From Candidatus Amarolinea dominans (GTDB lineage Bacteria; Chloroflexota; Anaerolineae; SSC4; Amarolineaceae), in contig JADJYJ010000007.1 in NCBI GenBank assembly GCA_016719785.1, forward strand, positions 251,954 through 315,953: DNA of 64,000 nucleotides. Direction: 5' to 3'. Positions 35,317 to 44,393 of the stretch are shown here, piece after piece; positions within the stretch are counted from its first letter, which is position 1; each line of letters begins with the position of its first letter. The notes under the pieces were generated by a model. That model did no database searches, was not told where the DNA came from, and saw nothing but the letters and a program-made list of their open reading frames with translations. The position numbers and the translations under genes were made by a program.

Positions 35317-35668
35317 ATGGCGAACGAACTCGAACCAACAACTGATCCAAGCCAGCCCGCGGTCTATCAGATCAGGCTCAAGGGCCATCTGGGGCGCCGA
35401 GTGGGCAGACTGGTTTGGCGGCCTGACCATCACGCTGGCAGAGGACGGCGATACGCTTCTGACCGGCCCCGTGGTTGACCAGGCCGCGCTGCACGGCCTG
35501 CTCAAGAAAGTGCGTGATCTGGGCATGCCTTTAGTCTCGGTCTGTCCCGTCAAACCCAAGCCCCCCGACGACGCTTGCGGGGTCAGGCCAGGCAGACGCG
35601 CCAGATGTCAAATCGTAAGACTCATCCAGATCGTTTACGCCAAAATCAAGCAGAAAACAAGGAGATAA
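35317..35668 (+). pseudogene. Small GHL..DWF gene, frameshifted
   Basis: From ATG 35317 it encodes PAVYQIRLKGHLG, then an extra C (ggggcgccgagtggg versus ggggcgcgagtggg in the copy at 47140) breaks the frame. In the next frame it continues EWADWFGGLTITLAEDGD..TGPVVDQAALHGLLKKVRDLGMPLVSV. The damage is one base. The tail beyond ~35560 is longer than in the other copies. Confidence 0.8.
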
Positions 35669-35670
35669 AA

Positions 35671-36200
35671 ATGAACACAAACAATAGGACCACCGAAAGG
35701 AAGATGTGAAGATCTGTGAAGATGAAGCTTTCCGCCCTGTGGGCGGCTCTCATGTTCTTGTACATCTATGGTGACTCTTTTCGTTGCACAGCCTGGTCTG
35801 ATGGTCTTAGGAAGTGATCACGGGAACGAATGGGTTCATTCCAAGTCACGCAGGCCTTTTTGTTGACCGCGCGATCATGATGCAGATCCCTGCCGTCATG
35901 GTTTTCCTGCCCCTGGCGATTGAAGCCCGGGGTCGAGCGCTGGGCGAACATCATCCTGGGGGCGCTCTACACGGCTATTCAATATGGGAACCTGGTCGGG
36001 GAAACCTGCACGCTTTCTACCTGCTCTTCGGCATAGTGGAGATGGCCTGCAAGCTTTTGATCGTCTGGTATGCCTGGAAGTGGCGCAACCCTGAAAGTCT
36101 CGCAGCAAGCGTCAGTCAGAGGGAACAAATCAGAACACAACAGGGTTGCGCGGCGGCGCTGACCGGGGCTTTTGGTCAGGCATGGACTGACGAAGTCTAA
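35671..36200 (+). pseudogene. DUF6326-like membrane protein, degraded
   Basis: Fragments in different frames match the intact DUF6326 proteins at 43506 and 52212: KLSALWAALMFLYIYGDSF (~35723-35780), QIPAVMVFLPLAI (~35882) and FYLLFGIVEMACKLLIVWYAWKWRNPE (~36015-36100). Stops and frameshifts separate them. It follows the broken small gene, so this whole unit has decayed. Confidence 0.7.
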
Positions 36201-36212
36201 AGGAGACCAGCG

Positions 36213-36277
36213 ATGAAACAACGAAGTCCAGGAACAGAGAAGGACCGCAAGGGGGCCGCGTGCCGCCCCCCCGCCCG
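36213..36277 (+). pseudogene. Gene start cut off by a G homopolymer
   Basis: AAAGGAGACCAGCG precedes ATG 36213, which encodes MKQRSPGTEKDRKGAACR before the sequence becomes C/G-only. No family can be recognised from so few residues. Confidence 0.35.
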
Positions 36278-36322
36278 GGGGGGGGGGGGGGGGGGGGCGG
36301 GGGGGGGGGGGGGGGGGGGGGG
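36278..36322. other. G-run (45 bases with one C), likely sequencing or assembly artefact
   Basis: Twenty G, one C, then 24 G, preceded by a C-rich stretch. This is unlike anything else in the window and separates two unrelated coding contexts. Poly-G of this length is typical of two-colour Illumina dropout or a false contig join. Confidence 0.7.
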
Positions 36323-36370
36323 CTTCCCTCAAGCATAATTCAGATAGATTCAACATTAAAGGAGCTAAAC

Positions 36371-37033
36371 ATGAAATCCTTGCAGAAATCTGGCGGTATC
36401 GCCGCGCTGTACCTGGCAGTCGCGTACCTGATCGGAATGGTCCTCTTTCTCGTCGTTCTGGACTACCCCAGCATCACCGACCCGGCCCAAAAGGTGGCCC
36501 TGCTCGTCAGAATGCAGATGGTCATCTTCTCGACCAACCTGCTCATGTACGTGTTTTTCGGCGTCGTTCTGATCGTCCTGGCGCTGGCGTTGTACGACCG
36601 GTTGAAGTCCGGCGCACCGGCGCTCATGCAGGTGGCAACCGTGCTCGGGATCATCTGGGCCGGCTCGCTGATCGCCAGCGGCATGGTCGCCAATGCCGGG
36701 ATCGCCCCTGTCGTCGCGCTCTATGCCACAGACCCGGCCCAGGCTGCGTTGACCTGGCAGGCGATAGAAACCGTGGCAGGCGGGCTGGGCAACGCCAACG
36801 GCGAAATCCTGGGCGGCCTGTGGGCGCTGCTGGTCAGCGTGGCCGCGCTGCGGGCCGGCGGGCTGCCCAAGGGCCTGAACATCCTCGGGTTGTTGGTGGG
36901 CGCGGTGGGCATCCTCTCGCTGATCCCAGGGTTGACCGAACTGCTGATCGGGGTTTTCGGCTTGAGCCAGATCATCTGGTTCGTCGGGCTGGGGATTGTG
37001 CTGCTGCGCAGCAAGCCAGGCCGGACGGCGTAA
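36371..37033 (+). CDS. Seven-helix membrane protein, DUF4386-like, copy 1
   Basis: The 220-residue protein starts MKSLQKSGGIAALYLAVAYLIG and has about six to seven hydrophobic segments. Characteristic stretches are VVLDYPSITDPAQKVALLV, NLLMYVFFGVVLIVLALALYD, NGEILGGLWALLVSVAALRAGGLPKGLN and LGIVLLRSKPG. It is ~85-90 percent identical in pattern to the protein at 47433, so it is module cargo. The layout resembles DUF4386 proteins. AAAGGAG precedes the ATG. No charged channel motif or catalytic residue stands out. Confidence 0.75.
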   Translation: MKSLQKSGGIAALYLAVAYLIGMVLFLVVLDYPSITDPAQKVALLVRMQMVIFSTNLLMYVFFGVVLIVLALALYDRLKSGAPALMQVATVLGIIWAGSLIASGMVANAGIAPVVALYATDPAQAALTWQAIETVAGGLGNANGEILGGLWALLVSVAALRAGGLPKGLNILGLLVGAVGILSLIPGLTELLIGVFGLSQIIWFVGLGIVLLRSKPGRTA

Positions 37034-37087
37034 AAGTGACAGGGTTGGCAACTGTTCGACAGTTGCCAACCCTCAGGAGAGAGCAAA

Positions 37088-37789
37088 ATGAATTCCGTCA
37101 ATAAGTCCGCAAGAATGGCTGGATTGCTGTATCTGATTTACATGGTGGTTCACATCCTCGCAGATGTGATTGGGCGTTCCAGGCTGATTGTACTCGGAGA
37201 TGCCGCGACAACCGCCAGGAATATCGCGGCGTCGGCAGGGCAATTCCGTATCGGCATTATGGGCGATCTGGTTGCGGCGGTGCTTTTTCTGCTGGCAGCC
37301 TGGGCTTTGTACGCGCTGCTGAAGCCGGTCAACGAGAACATCGCCTTGCTGTTCCTGCTGTTGAACCTGGGCGGTGTCGCCATCCAGTGTTTCAGCGATC
37401 TCTTCTTGTTTGCCGGCCAACTGCTTCTGAGCGGCGCTGATTATCTAAAAGTATTCCCGGCCGATCAACTGTCGGCGCTGGCCATGCTATCCCTGGTTCT
37501 GCACAAAAATGGGTTCGCGATTGCCCAGATTTTCTACGGCGCCTGGCTCTTCCCGCTGGGTTATCTGGTCTTCAAGTCGGGCTTTCTGCCCAGGATCCTG
37601 GGCATTGTGTTGATGCTGCATTGCGCTTTCTGGCTGATGACTGCGCTTCAGTTTTTCCTCTTCCCAGGCCTCGCGGCAATCACCTATATCAGTTGGCCGC
37701 TTGGCTTTATTGCGGAATTTGGGCTGACGTTGTGGCTTCTGATCATGGGCGCCAAAGGGCAGAAACCGGCCGCAAACGAGGCCGGCTGA
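37088..37789 (+). CDS. DUF4386 family membrane protein
   Basis: The 233-residue protein opens NSVNKSARMAGLLYLIYMVVHILADV, the hallmark of DUF4386, and carries six helices. Other stretches are MGDLVAAVLFLLAAWALYALLKPVNENIALLFLLLNL and AQIFYGAWLFPLGYLVFKSGFLPRILGIVLML. The family is of unknown function and is common next to sensory or transport genes. It starts with GAGAGAGCAAA before ATG, 55 bases after the previous gene. It belongs to the cargo of the decayed LuxR unit 2. Confidence 0.82.
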   Translation: MNSVNKSARMAGLLYLIYMVVHILADVIGRSRLIVLGDAATTARNIAASAGQFRIGIMGDLVAAVLFLLAAWALYALLKPVNENIALLFLLLNLGGVAIQCFSDLFLFAGQLLLSGADYLKVFPADQLSALAMLSLVLHKNGFAIAQIFYGAWLFPLGYLVFKSGFLPRILGIVLMLHCAFWLMTALQFFLFPGLAAITYISWPLGFIAEFGLTLWLLIMGAKGQKPAANEAG

Positions 37790-37838
37790 TGGCCGGAACA
37801 GGTCCTGGTGACCGCCAACCGAAAAGGATGAGCCTCTG

Positions 37839-39227
37839 ATGAAAACGATGGCAGGCACAACCTCCGAACCGCTGGAAGTTCTTCAGCCCGAGGAGCGGGC
37901 CAGGCACAATGAAGCCTTTGCCGAGCTAGGGCGCGGCGTGCAGGCGGCGCTGGAGACCTATGCCAACGTCCACCGCGGCAGCGGCCATAACTCGCTGGCC
38001 TCCACGCACTTGTACGAGCAGGCCCGCGAGATTGTCCTGGATGATCTGGGGCTGGATCAGGACCGACACACCGTCATCTTTTGCTCTCCCAGGCGGGCGG
38101 AGCTGCTCCAGGCGCGATTCGGGCGGATGCGTTGCCACACTGTGTCCAGCCGGGATATCGGCCTGCCCCTGGGTCTGCGGGCGGTGGCTGTCGCACGAAA
38201 TGCGTTGCCCGCAGGCGCGCCCCTCCAGCCGGGCGGCGGCACCGCCCGGCTCGTCTCCCATGGTTGGGTCATCTGGGCCAGGGGGGCGGACAAGTTCGAG
38301 GCCGGCACACCGGCCGTTGTTAACGTCATTGCCTTTGCCCGGGCGCTGCAGTTGATCCGGCAGTTCGGCAAGGACGCATTTCTTGCAGCGAACACCGAAA
38401 GACAGACGGCGGCTGACATCCTGTATCACGACGAGCTGGAGAAATTCTCCGGGCGGGAGCTGCTGGATGCACTCCGGCCGACCCTGATCGGTCAAAGGGT
38501 TCCCGTCCCGACGCTGGCAGGCACCAGGCCCTTCATCAATCTGGATAATGGCGCCAGCACTCCTACATTCACGCCGATATGGAACGCGGTCTGCCAGGCC
38601 TGGCGTCTTCCGGAGCAGGTGCAGCGGGAGATTGTCCGGGAGGTCAAGTCCATTTGCGCCGGGGTGCTGGGCGCGCCTCCGGCAGACTACGACGTGATTT
38701 TTACATCCAACACCACCGAGGCCATCAACCTGGCCGCCGAAAGCCTGGGGGGTGAAACCAAGAACGGGATCAGGCCGGTCGTGGTGAACACGATCCTGGA
38801 ACACAATTCGAACGAGCTGCCGTGGCGCAGACTCCCCGGCGTGGCGCTCATCCGGTTCCCGGCCGACGACGAAGGATTCCTGGATTTAGACGCGCTGGAA
38901 GCGCTCCTGCGCGCCTACAACCAGGAGGGTCAGCACGGCAACAAGCGCATTCGCCTGGTGGCAATGAGCGGCGCATCGAATGTCCTGGGGGTATTCAACG
39001 ATCTGGCTGAGATCAGCCGCATCGTACACCGATACGGCGCGCGCCTGCTGGTGGACGCGGCCCAATTGATCGCCCACCGAAAGGTCGAAATGGCAGCCTG
39101 CGGGATTGACTATCTCGCCTTCTCTGCCCACAAGGCCTACGCGCCTTTCGGCACGGGGGCGCTGGTGGTGAGAAAGGGGCTGCTTCAATTCTCCTCCGCT
39201 GAACTAGTGAGGTGTCGTGATGATTGA
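37839..39227 (+). CDS. Class V aminotransferase/cysteine desulfurase-like enzyme, C-terminally truncated
   Basis: The 462-residue frame has an N-terminal extension (~170 residues) and then a class V aminotransferase core. GARPFINLDNGASTPTF opens it, FTSNTTEAINLAAESLGG and EHNSNELPWRR follow, MSGASNVLGVFNDLAEISRI gives the aspartate region (LLVDAAQLIAHR), and the PLP lysine is in FSAHKAYAPFGTGALVV. Homologues continue another 120-150 residues after this point. Here the frame ends shortly afterwards (LLQFSSAELVRCRDD) at the junction with a low-GC membrane gene. The enzyme is therefore probably inactive. AAAAGGATGAG lies before the ATG. Confidence 0.85.
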   Translation: MKTMAGTTSEPLEVLQPEERARHNEAFAELGRGVQAALETYANVHRGSGHNSLASTHLYEQAREIVLDDLGLDQDRHTVIFCSPRRAELLQARFGRMRCHTVSSRDIGLPLGLRAVAVARNALPAGAPLQPGGGTARLVSHGWVIWARGADKFEAGTPAVVNVIAFARALQLIRQFGKDAFLAANTERQTAADILYHDELEKFSGRELLDALRPTLIGQRVPVPTLAGTRPFINLDNGASTPTFTPIWNAVCQAWRLPEQVQREIVREVKSICAGVLGAPPADYDVIFTSNTTEAINLAAESLGGETKNGIRPVVVNTILEHNSNELPWRRLPGVALIRFPADDEGFLDLDALEALLRAYNQEGQHGNKRIRLVAMSGASNVLGVFNDLAEISRIVHRYGARLLVDAAQLIAHRKVEMAACGIDYLAFSAHKAYAPFGTGALVVRKGLLQFSSAELVRCRDD

Positions 39228-39813
39228 ATGGTTTGCAGTCCAACCCTGGATAACAGGCGTCGTCACATTCTTTCTGATGTGGAGTGATTGGTTGCTTACA
39301 ATCAGCCAGGAGCGCGAGCGTCAACTGCATTACTCCGAGCACTATGAAAGTTATCCGATTAACACCATTGAAGGCAACCCTCTGTATCAGAAGGCAGTTC
39401 TGGCTCGGCAAATCGTTGATCGTAGGCACATTGTTCCGGCGGCAATTCTCAGCGCGATTGTAGCGTTATCACTGGTTTGGATTCCGGAGGGCTTTCGTAT
39501 TCTATTGATCGGTTACGTGTGGGGATTATACTTCATTGTGATTACGACTCATTTGAGCAATCTCTTAGGGTATAGAGCCGCTCGTCGCGGGCTTCACGGA
39601 AAACTCTATTTGCATCAGCGTACGGGGTATGTCATTCAGATGAGCCGTTACGTGGCTCTTGCTAGCTTCCTGATCGTACTGGCGATATGCTCGGCCTCCA
39701 TGTTCATGCTGGGCGTTGCGATTGCGGGAGTATCTTCAGCAGTCCGACAGCTAGTGGGAATGCGAAAGACCCCTGCCATCGACCCGGCAGATCCAGCCCC
39801 AAAGCCCATATGA
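39217..39813 (+). CDS. Membrane protein of unknown family, low GC
   Basis: A ~197-residue protein with four to five hydrophobic segments (WITGVVTFFLMWSDWLLTIS, IVPAAILSAIVALSLVWI, ILLIGYVWGLYFIVITTHLSNLLGY, ALASFLIVLAICSASMFMLG). Between them lies YSEHYESYPINTIEGNPLYQKAV. The DNA is clearly AT-richer than its neighbours, indicating recent transfer. GAGGTG lies before the start (GTG 39217 or ATG 39220). The first bases overlap the truncated aminotransferase, so insertion of this segment may have caused that truncation. Function unknown. Confidence 0.65.
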   Translation: MMIEWFAVQPWITGVVTFFLMWSDWLLTISQERERQLHYSEHYESYPINTIEGNPLYQKAVLARQIVDRRHIVPAAILSAIVALSLVWIPEGFRILLIGYVWGLYFIVITTHLSNLLGYRAARRGLHGKLYLHQRTGYVIQMSRYVALASFLIVLAICSASMFMLGVAIAGVSSAVRQLVGMRKTPAIDPADPAPKPI

Positions 39814-40110
39814 TAGTTGCGGGGTGCATACGCATAGAATGGCTGCTTCGAAGGCGCCAAGTTCTTTATGCGACTGCAGTATCAACAGTCGTGTGCGGCG
39901 CAGGTGAGCCGCGAGCCGTTGTGCGCCAAGAAGTTTGGCGTTTCTGACAGGGTGCAAGTGCCTGTGAGGCAAGGGCTACCCCCCCACCCCTATCGAGTGT
40001 TGCAGCACTGACGGAGGAACCAGGCCGGTTTGAGGAGTGACCGCCGCAAGGAAAACCTCGGCGTCTATACGCAACGCAACTGGAAGATTGTGACTGGTTT
40101 GGGACGCTAT
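39814..40110. other. Gap without a convincing gene before LuxR copy 2
   Basis: About 300 bases. Short frames occur but none resembles a protein. The last ~30 bases (ctggaagattgtgactggtttggga) match the region before LuxR copy 1, marking the left border of a moved unit. Confidence 0.5.
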
Positions 40111-40139
40111 TTGATTTCTGGGGGGCGTGTACTTATAAT
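40111..40139 (+). promoter_or_regulatory. Leaderless promoter of LuxR copy 2
   Basis: TTGATT, 17 bases, perfect TATAAT and six bases (TGATCT) before the ATG at 40146. The spacing to the ATG is the same as in copies 1 and 3. Confidence 0.78.
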
Positions 40140-40145
40140 TGATCT

Positions 40146-42887
40146 ATGTCCACGCCCATCTTAGCCACCAAACTTTATATCCCCCTACCTCGGCCTAAAC
40201 TTGTCCTCCGCCCCCGCCTGATCGAGCGGCTGAACGAGGGTCTCTCTTCGGGATGCAAACTGACCCTCATCTCTGCCCCCGCCGGTTTTGGTAAAACTAC
40301 GCTGGTCAGCGAGTGGGTGAACAATTTACGGTTTACGAGTGACGATTTTCGATTGGATGCTGCAAACGGAGGCGAAATCGTAAATCGTAAATCTAAAATC
40401 GCAAATCGAGTTGCTTGGCTGTCGCTGGACGCAGGGGATAACGATCCCGCACGTTTTCTGACTTACCTTGTCGCGGCTTTGCAGACGATTGCGGGGAATA
40501 TCGGAGCAGGGGTGTTGGCTGCGCTTGAATCCCCCCAGCCACCGCCCACCGAATCAATTCTGACGGCTCTGCTCAATGAAATCACCACCATCCCGGACAA
40601 CTTCATCCTCGTCCTTGACGATTACCACCTGGTTGAGGCCATACCGGTTGACCAGGCTCTTGCCACCCTGCTCGATCACCTGCCGCCCCAGATGCACCTG
40701 GTCATCGCCACCCGTGAGGATCCACATCTGCCCCTGGCCCGCTTACGCGCCCGGGGCCACTCGACCGAACTGCGCGCTGCCGACCTGCGTTTTACCCCCG
40801 CCGAAGCCGCCGATTTTCTCAACCAGGTGATGGGTCTTCACCTCTCAGCGGAAGATATCGCCGCACTAGAGACCCGCACCGAAGGCTGGATTGCCGGCCT
40901 GCAACTGGCGGCGCTGTCCATGCGGGGCTATCAAGACGCCGCCAGCTTCATCAAGTCCTTCACCGGCAGCCACCATTTCGTGCTGGACTATCTGATGGAA
41001 GAAGTCCTGCAACAGCAGTCCGAAAGCATCCAGACTTTTCTGCTGCGCACTTCAATCCTTGACCGCCTGTGCGGCCCGCTGTGTGATGCTGTTTTGTGTT
41101 CTCCTTCTGTTTCCGGACAGGAAACCCTGGAATATCTCGAACGCGCCAACCTGTTCATTGTCCCGCTGGATAACGAACGGTGGTGGTATCGCTATCACCA
41201 TCTCTTTGGCGAGCTACTGCGCCAGCGTCTGGGAAAACCTAAAGAATTCGCCGAATTCCACCTGCGCGCCAGCCAGTGGCATGAAGAGAACGGCGACCTG
41301 GGCGCGGCGTTTTACCACGCCATCGCAGCCGGGGATTTTGTGCGGGCGGCGGGGTTGGCTGAAGCGGCCTGGCAGGGGATGAATGAAAGTTTCCAGTCTG
41401 CCGCCTGGCTTGGCTGGGTGAAGAAGCTGCCAGACAAGCTGATCCGCACCATGCCTGTGCTCTGTACCCAGATTGCCCAGGCATTTACGGATACCGGCGA
41501 GCTGGAGGCCAGCGAGTTGCGCCTGCAGGACGCTGAACGATGCCTGGATGGTTCGGAATTTACGAACGAAGCGCAGCTTAAACCCCTGCCAGCGATGATC
41601 GCTTTGACCCGCGCTTACAACGCCCAGGTGCAGGGCGATCCCGCCGCAACGGTGAAATACGCCGAACTGGCGCTCCAAATCATCCCCGAAGATGACTTTG
41701 ACCGGCGCGCCCGGGCCACCACCATATTGGAAGTCATCCACTGGGCCAGCGGCAACCTGGAGTCGGTCATCCGGGGGATTGGTGATTCGATGGAGAGATT
41801 GACCCAGCTGGGCAATCACGTCATGGTGGTTGCCAGCGCCTTTGCTGTAGCCGACCTGCTGGTGGGTCTGGGGCGCCTGAGCGAGGCCGAGCGGACCTAT
41901 CAGGATGCCTTGCAACTGGCCGCCCAACACGGCCCGGAGGCTGAACACATCACTGCCCACCATCATCTCGGCCTGTCCATGATCTACCGTCAGCGGGGAG
42001 AAGACACCCTCGCCGCTCATCACCTGAAACGAGCCGCCGAATTGGGTCTGCAAACCACCCTGGTGGATTGGCTGTACCGCTGGCATGTGGCCCAGGCCCA
42101 ATTGAGAGAGGCCGCAGGCGATCTGGAAACCGCCCTGGCCCTGCTCGACGAGGCCAAACGGGTCTATATCCAAACCCTCATACCTGACCTGCGCCCCATT
42201 GCGGCCCTGAAAGCGCGCATCTATCTCAAACAGGGGCGGCCCGATAAAGCCCGGGCGTGGGCGGCAGAACGCGGGCTTTCGCTGGCAGATGAAGTCAGCT
42301 ACTTGCATGAGTTCGAGCACCTCACCCTGGCCCGGCTGGAAATCGCCAACCCACTGGTCAATGCCCTGCTTGCACGCCTGTTGCAAGCCGCCGAAGCGCA
42401 AAAGCGCCGGGACAGCGCGCTCGACATCCTGCTGGTGCAGGCGCTGGCCCACGAGGCGCAGGGCAATCGCCCCCAGGCTCTCGCCGCACTGGAACGCGCC
42501 CTGGCCCTGGCCGAGCCGGAAGGCTATGTTCGCATCTTTGTGGATGAAGGCGAAGCGATGCGATTGTTGATTGAAAAACAATCGCGCAATCGAGATCATC
42601 CGTTGAGCGATTATGTGGACAAACTCCTGGCTGCCTTTACACAACCGGTGGCGGCGCCAAAATCAGCAATCATCCATCAAAAATCAGACATGATAGAGCC
42701 TTTGAGTGAACGCGAACTGGAAGTGCTCAAGCTGCTCCGCACCGAATTAAGCGGCCCCGAAATTGCCGGCCAATTGATCGTCTCGCTCAACACCTTTCGT
42801 ACCCACACCAAAAACATTTTCGACAAACTGGGGGTCAATAATCGCCGGGCGGCTGTCCGCCGGGCCGAGGAACTCGATTTGTTCTAA
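40146..42887 (+). CDS. MalT-like LuxR-family ATP-dependent regulator, copy 2
   Basis: A complete 913-residue paralogue of copy 1. It has Walker A SAPAGFGKTT, Walker B FILVLDDYH, the LEDRLPPQMHLVIATREDP-type STAND core, a TPR-like sensor domain and a C-terminal HTH (EPLSERELEVLKLLRTELSGPEIAGQLIVSLNTFRTHTKNIF). The HTH differs from copies 1 and 3 (ELSGPEIAG instead of GLSN), so target sites may differ. After VSEWV an in-frame insert (40319-40410) encodes NNLRFTSDDFRLDAANGG and a NRKSKIANR stretch made of AAATCG-like heptads. Another heptad stretch lies before the HTH (PKSAIIHQKSD). Confidence 0.93.
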   Translation: MSTPILATKLYIPLPRPKLVLRPRLIERLNEGLSSGCKLTLISAPAGFGKTTLVSEWVNNLRFTSDDFRLDAANGGEIVNRKSKIANRVAWLSLDAGDNDPARFLTYLVAALQTIAGNIGAGVLAALESPQPPPTESILTALLNEITTIPDNFILVLDDYHLVEAIPVDQALATLLDHLPPQMHLVIATREDPHLPLARLRARGHSTELRAADLRFTPAEAADFLNQVMGLHLSAEDIAALETRTEGWIAGLQLAALSMRGYQDAASFIKSFTGSHHFVLDYLMEEVLQQQSESIQTFLLRTSILDRLCGPLCDAVLCSPSVSGQETLEYLERANLFIVPLDNERWWYRYHHLFGELLRQRLGKPKEFAEFHLRASQWHEENGDLGAAFYHAIAAGDFVRAAGLAEAAWQGMNESFQSAAWLGWVKKLPDKLIRTMPVLCTQIAQAFTDTGELEASELRLQDAERCLDGSEFTNEAQLKPLPAMIALTRAYNAQVQGDPAATVKYAELALQIIPEDDFDRRARATTILEVIHWASGNLESVIRGIGDSMERLTQLGNHVMVVASAFAVADLLVGLGRLSEAERTYQDALQLAAQHGPEAEHITAHHHLGLSMIYRQRGEDTLAAHHLKRAAELGLQTTLVDWLYRWHVAQAQLREAAGDLETALALLDEAKRVYIQTLIPDLRPIAALKARIYLKQGRPDKARAWAAERGLSLADEVSYLHEFEHLTLARLEIANPLVNALLARLLQAAEAQKRRDSALDILLVQALAHEAQGNRPQALAALERALALAEPEGYVRIFVDEGEAMRLLIEKQSRNRDHPLSDYVDKLLAAFTQPVAAPKSAIIHQKSDMIEPLSERELEVLKLLRTELSGPEIAGQLIVSLNTFRTHTKNIFDKLGVNNRRAAVRRAEELDLF

Positions 42888-42911
42888 CTGACCCAAGAGC
42901 CCCAACTCCGA

Positions 42912-42955
42912 CCCCGACAGGTGTCCTCAAACCATCTGCCGGGGCTTTTTGTTTT
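42912..42955 (+). terminator. Rho-independent terminator of LuxR copy 2
   Basis: CCCCGACAGGTG pairs imperfectly with CATCTGCCGGGG around a short loop, followed by CTTTTTGTTTT. It lies 25 bases after the stop. Confidence 0.7.
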
Positions 42956-42983
42956 CACCAACAATCACAACCTCAATCACATC

Positions 42984-43008
42984 ATGTGGTGATGACGCCT
43001 CACCACAT
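42984..43008. promoter_or_regulatory. Inverted repeat ATGTGGTGA-N7-TCACCACAT, candidate operator
   Basis: Perfect 9-bp arms 50 bases before the small GHL..DWF gene at 43060 and just after the terminator of LuxR copy 2. The position and size suit a regulator binding site; no equal palindrome was seen before the other small genes. Confidence 0.5.
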
Positions 43009-43059
43009 CGGGCGGTATCCTTTGGGCAGATAAACAACGAAAGGAAAAACGCGAGGCGC

Positions 43060-43359
43060 ATGATGAGTGACAGACAAACATTCGACCAAAAACATAACCA
43101 GCATCAGTGCTACGAAATCCGCCTCAAGGGACACCTGGATGACCGGTGGGCCGACTGGTTTGAGGGACTGACCATCACCTTGGAAGACAACGGCGATACG
43201 CTTTTGACCGGGCCTGTGGTCGATCAGGCCGCGTTGCATGGCTTGCTGAAGAAGGTGCGTGATCTAGGCATGCCGTTGGTCTCGGTCACTCCTGTCGAAC
43301 GCGGCCTCTCAGCTACGTTCGGGACAGGCCAGGCGGACGCGTCAGATGTCAAACCGTAA
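43060..43359 (+). CDS. Small GHL..DWF family protein, copy 3
   Basis: A 99-residue intact member: QCYEIRLKGHLDDRWADWF, EGLTITLEDNGDTLLTGPVV, DQAALHGLLKKVRDLGMPLVSV. The N-terminal 20 residues are polar (MMSDRQTFDQKHNQHQ) and the C-terminal 25 are variable. The core is ~80 percent identical to the copies at 35317 and 47140. GCGAGGCGC lies before the ATG (43060 or 43063). It is transcribed behind LuxR copy 2 and a terminator/palindrome pair, so it may have its own promoter under control of that regulator. Role unknown. Confidence 0.85.
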   Translation: MMSDRQTFDQKHNQHQCYEIRLKGHLDDRWADWFEGLTITLEDNGDTLLTGPVVDQAALHGLLKKVRDLGMPLVSVTPVERGLSATFGTGQADASDVKP

Positions 43360-43505
43360 ATGGAGACAAGCTATTTGGAAAGGAGGTTTGCCTTTGATAA
43401 CATTACCAGCCTAATTCAGCCCCCAGGAACAGGATGGCGACCACAGTTTTCTGCAAGTTCAATTCAATGGAACTCATCAATATCAGGCAAAAAAGGAGAT
43501 AGACA

Positions 43506-43919
43506 ATGAATATCATCAACAAGACCGCAAGGAATCTGCTAGATGTGAGGATAATCCTTGCAGTGTTATGGGTAGCTGGAATGTTAAGTAGTTTAAATGG
43601 AGATACGTACCGCTTATCTGCGGCTACCGAACCTCTCGGAGTACCCCCCGAATTCTTGTTGGTAATGGCAACATTGCTCGTGGGTTCGGTTCTTATGAGT
43701 GTCTTGACCCTGACGTTGAAGTCTGCCGTGAGTCGTTGGGCAAACCGCATCATAGGCATACTCTATGCCATGATCAATCTTACCTTTTGGGTTTTGCATC
43801 TTCTTGTGTGGCGATCCGCTGGTTATGAGATAGTCTGGTCAACAGCACAAGTTGTGTTTGGCCTACTGGTTGTTTGGTACGCTTGGAAATGGACTAACCC
43901 TGAAGTTCAGCCCTCCTAA
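43506..43919 (+). CDS. DUF6326-like four-helix membrane protein, low GC
   Basis: A 137-residue protein with four helices: LDVRIILAVLWVAGMLSSLNGD, FLLVMATLLVGSVLMSVLTLTL, ANRIIGILYAMINLTFWVLHLL and IVWSTAQVVFGLLVVWYAWKW. The final VVWYAWKWTNPE is shared with the DUF6326-like proteins at 35671 and 52212. The DNA is AT-richer than the LuxR gene before it. AAAAAGGAG precedes the ATG. It is the cargo of LuxR unit 3. Function unknown; membrane location is clear. Confidence 0.72.
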   Translation: MNIINKTARNLLDVRIILAVLWVAGMLSSLNGDTYRLSAATEPLGVPPEFLLVMATLLVGSVLMSVLTLTLKSAVSRWANRIIGILYAMINLTFWVLHLLVWRSAGYEIVWSTAQVVFGLLVVWYAWKWTNPEVQPS

Positions 43920-43992
43920 TCGAATCTAGCAAGCACAATACCTTCGCTCAGGAATGGATTGGCGAAGGTATTGTGTTACTCAAGGAGACAAA

Positions 43993-44374
43993 GTGAAAGC
44001 GATTGTATACACAAGATATGGACCGCCAGATGTTCTTCATCTCGAAGAGGTGAAAAAGCCTGCCCTCAATGAAGAAAAAGTGCTGGTAAAAGTCTATGCA
44101 GCATCCATCAATGCGGGGGACTGGCATCTGCTGACTGCTGACATCCTTCCCAATGCGTCTGATGGGCGTTGGGCTGTTCAAACCCAAAAACACAATCCTC
44201 GGCGCTGACATTGCGGGGTGCGTTGAAGCAGTTGGCAGAAACGTCAAACTGTTTCGGCCAGGGGATGCGGTCTTTGGAGATATTTTTGGGCTTGGCAGTG
44301 GCAGTTTTGCCGAATATGTTTCTGTTCCTGAAAGCGCTTTGGCGCTAGAGCCGTCCGATACAAACCCTGATTAG
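43993..44374 (+). pseudogene. Quinone oxidoreductase (zinc-type ADH-like), frameshifted and truncated
   Basis: It begins GTG after CAAGGAGAC: MKAIVYTRYGPPDVLHLEEV..VLVKVYAASINAGDWHLLTADI, a typical NADPH quinone reductase N-terminus. A one-base change near 44150 breaks the frame; it resumes MRLMGVGLFKPKNTILGADIAGCVEAVG..FGDIFGLGSGSFAEYV. The gene stops at 44374 after ~127 of ~320 codons, and the promoter of LuxR copy 3 begins 20 bases later. Insertion of the LuxR unit probably removed the rest. Confidence 0.85.
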
Positions 44375-44393
44375 GTTTTGCCGCTTCCGCTTT

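Noticed and set aside
36260..37033. A longer start for the membrane protein through the G-run
   Set aside because: It would encode poly-glycine from a probable artefact; ATG 36371 has a good ribosome site.
40330..40420. CRISPR-like short repeats
   Set aside because: The AAATCG heptads are inside a LuxR frame, irregular, and have no spacers.
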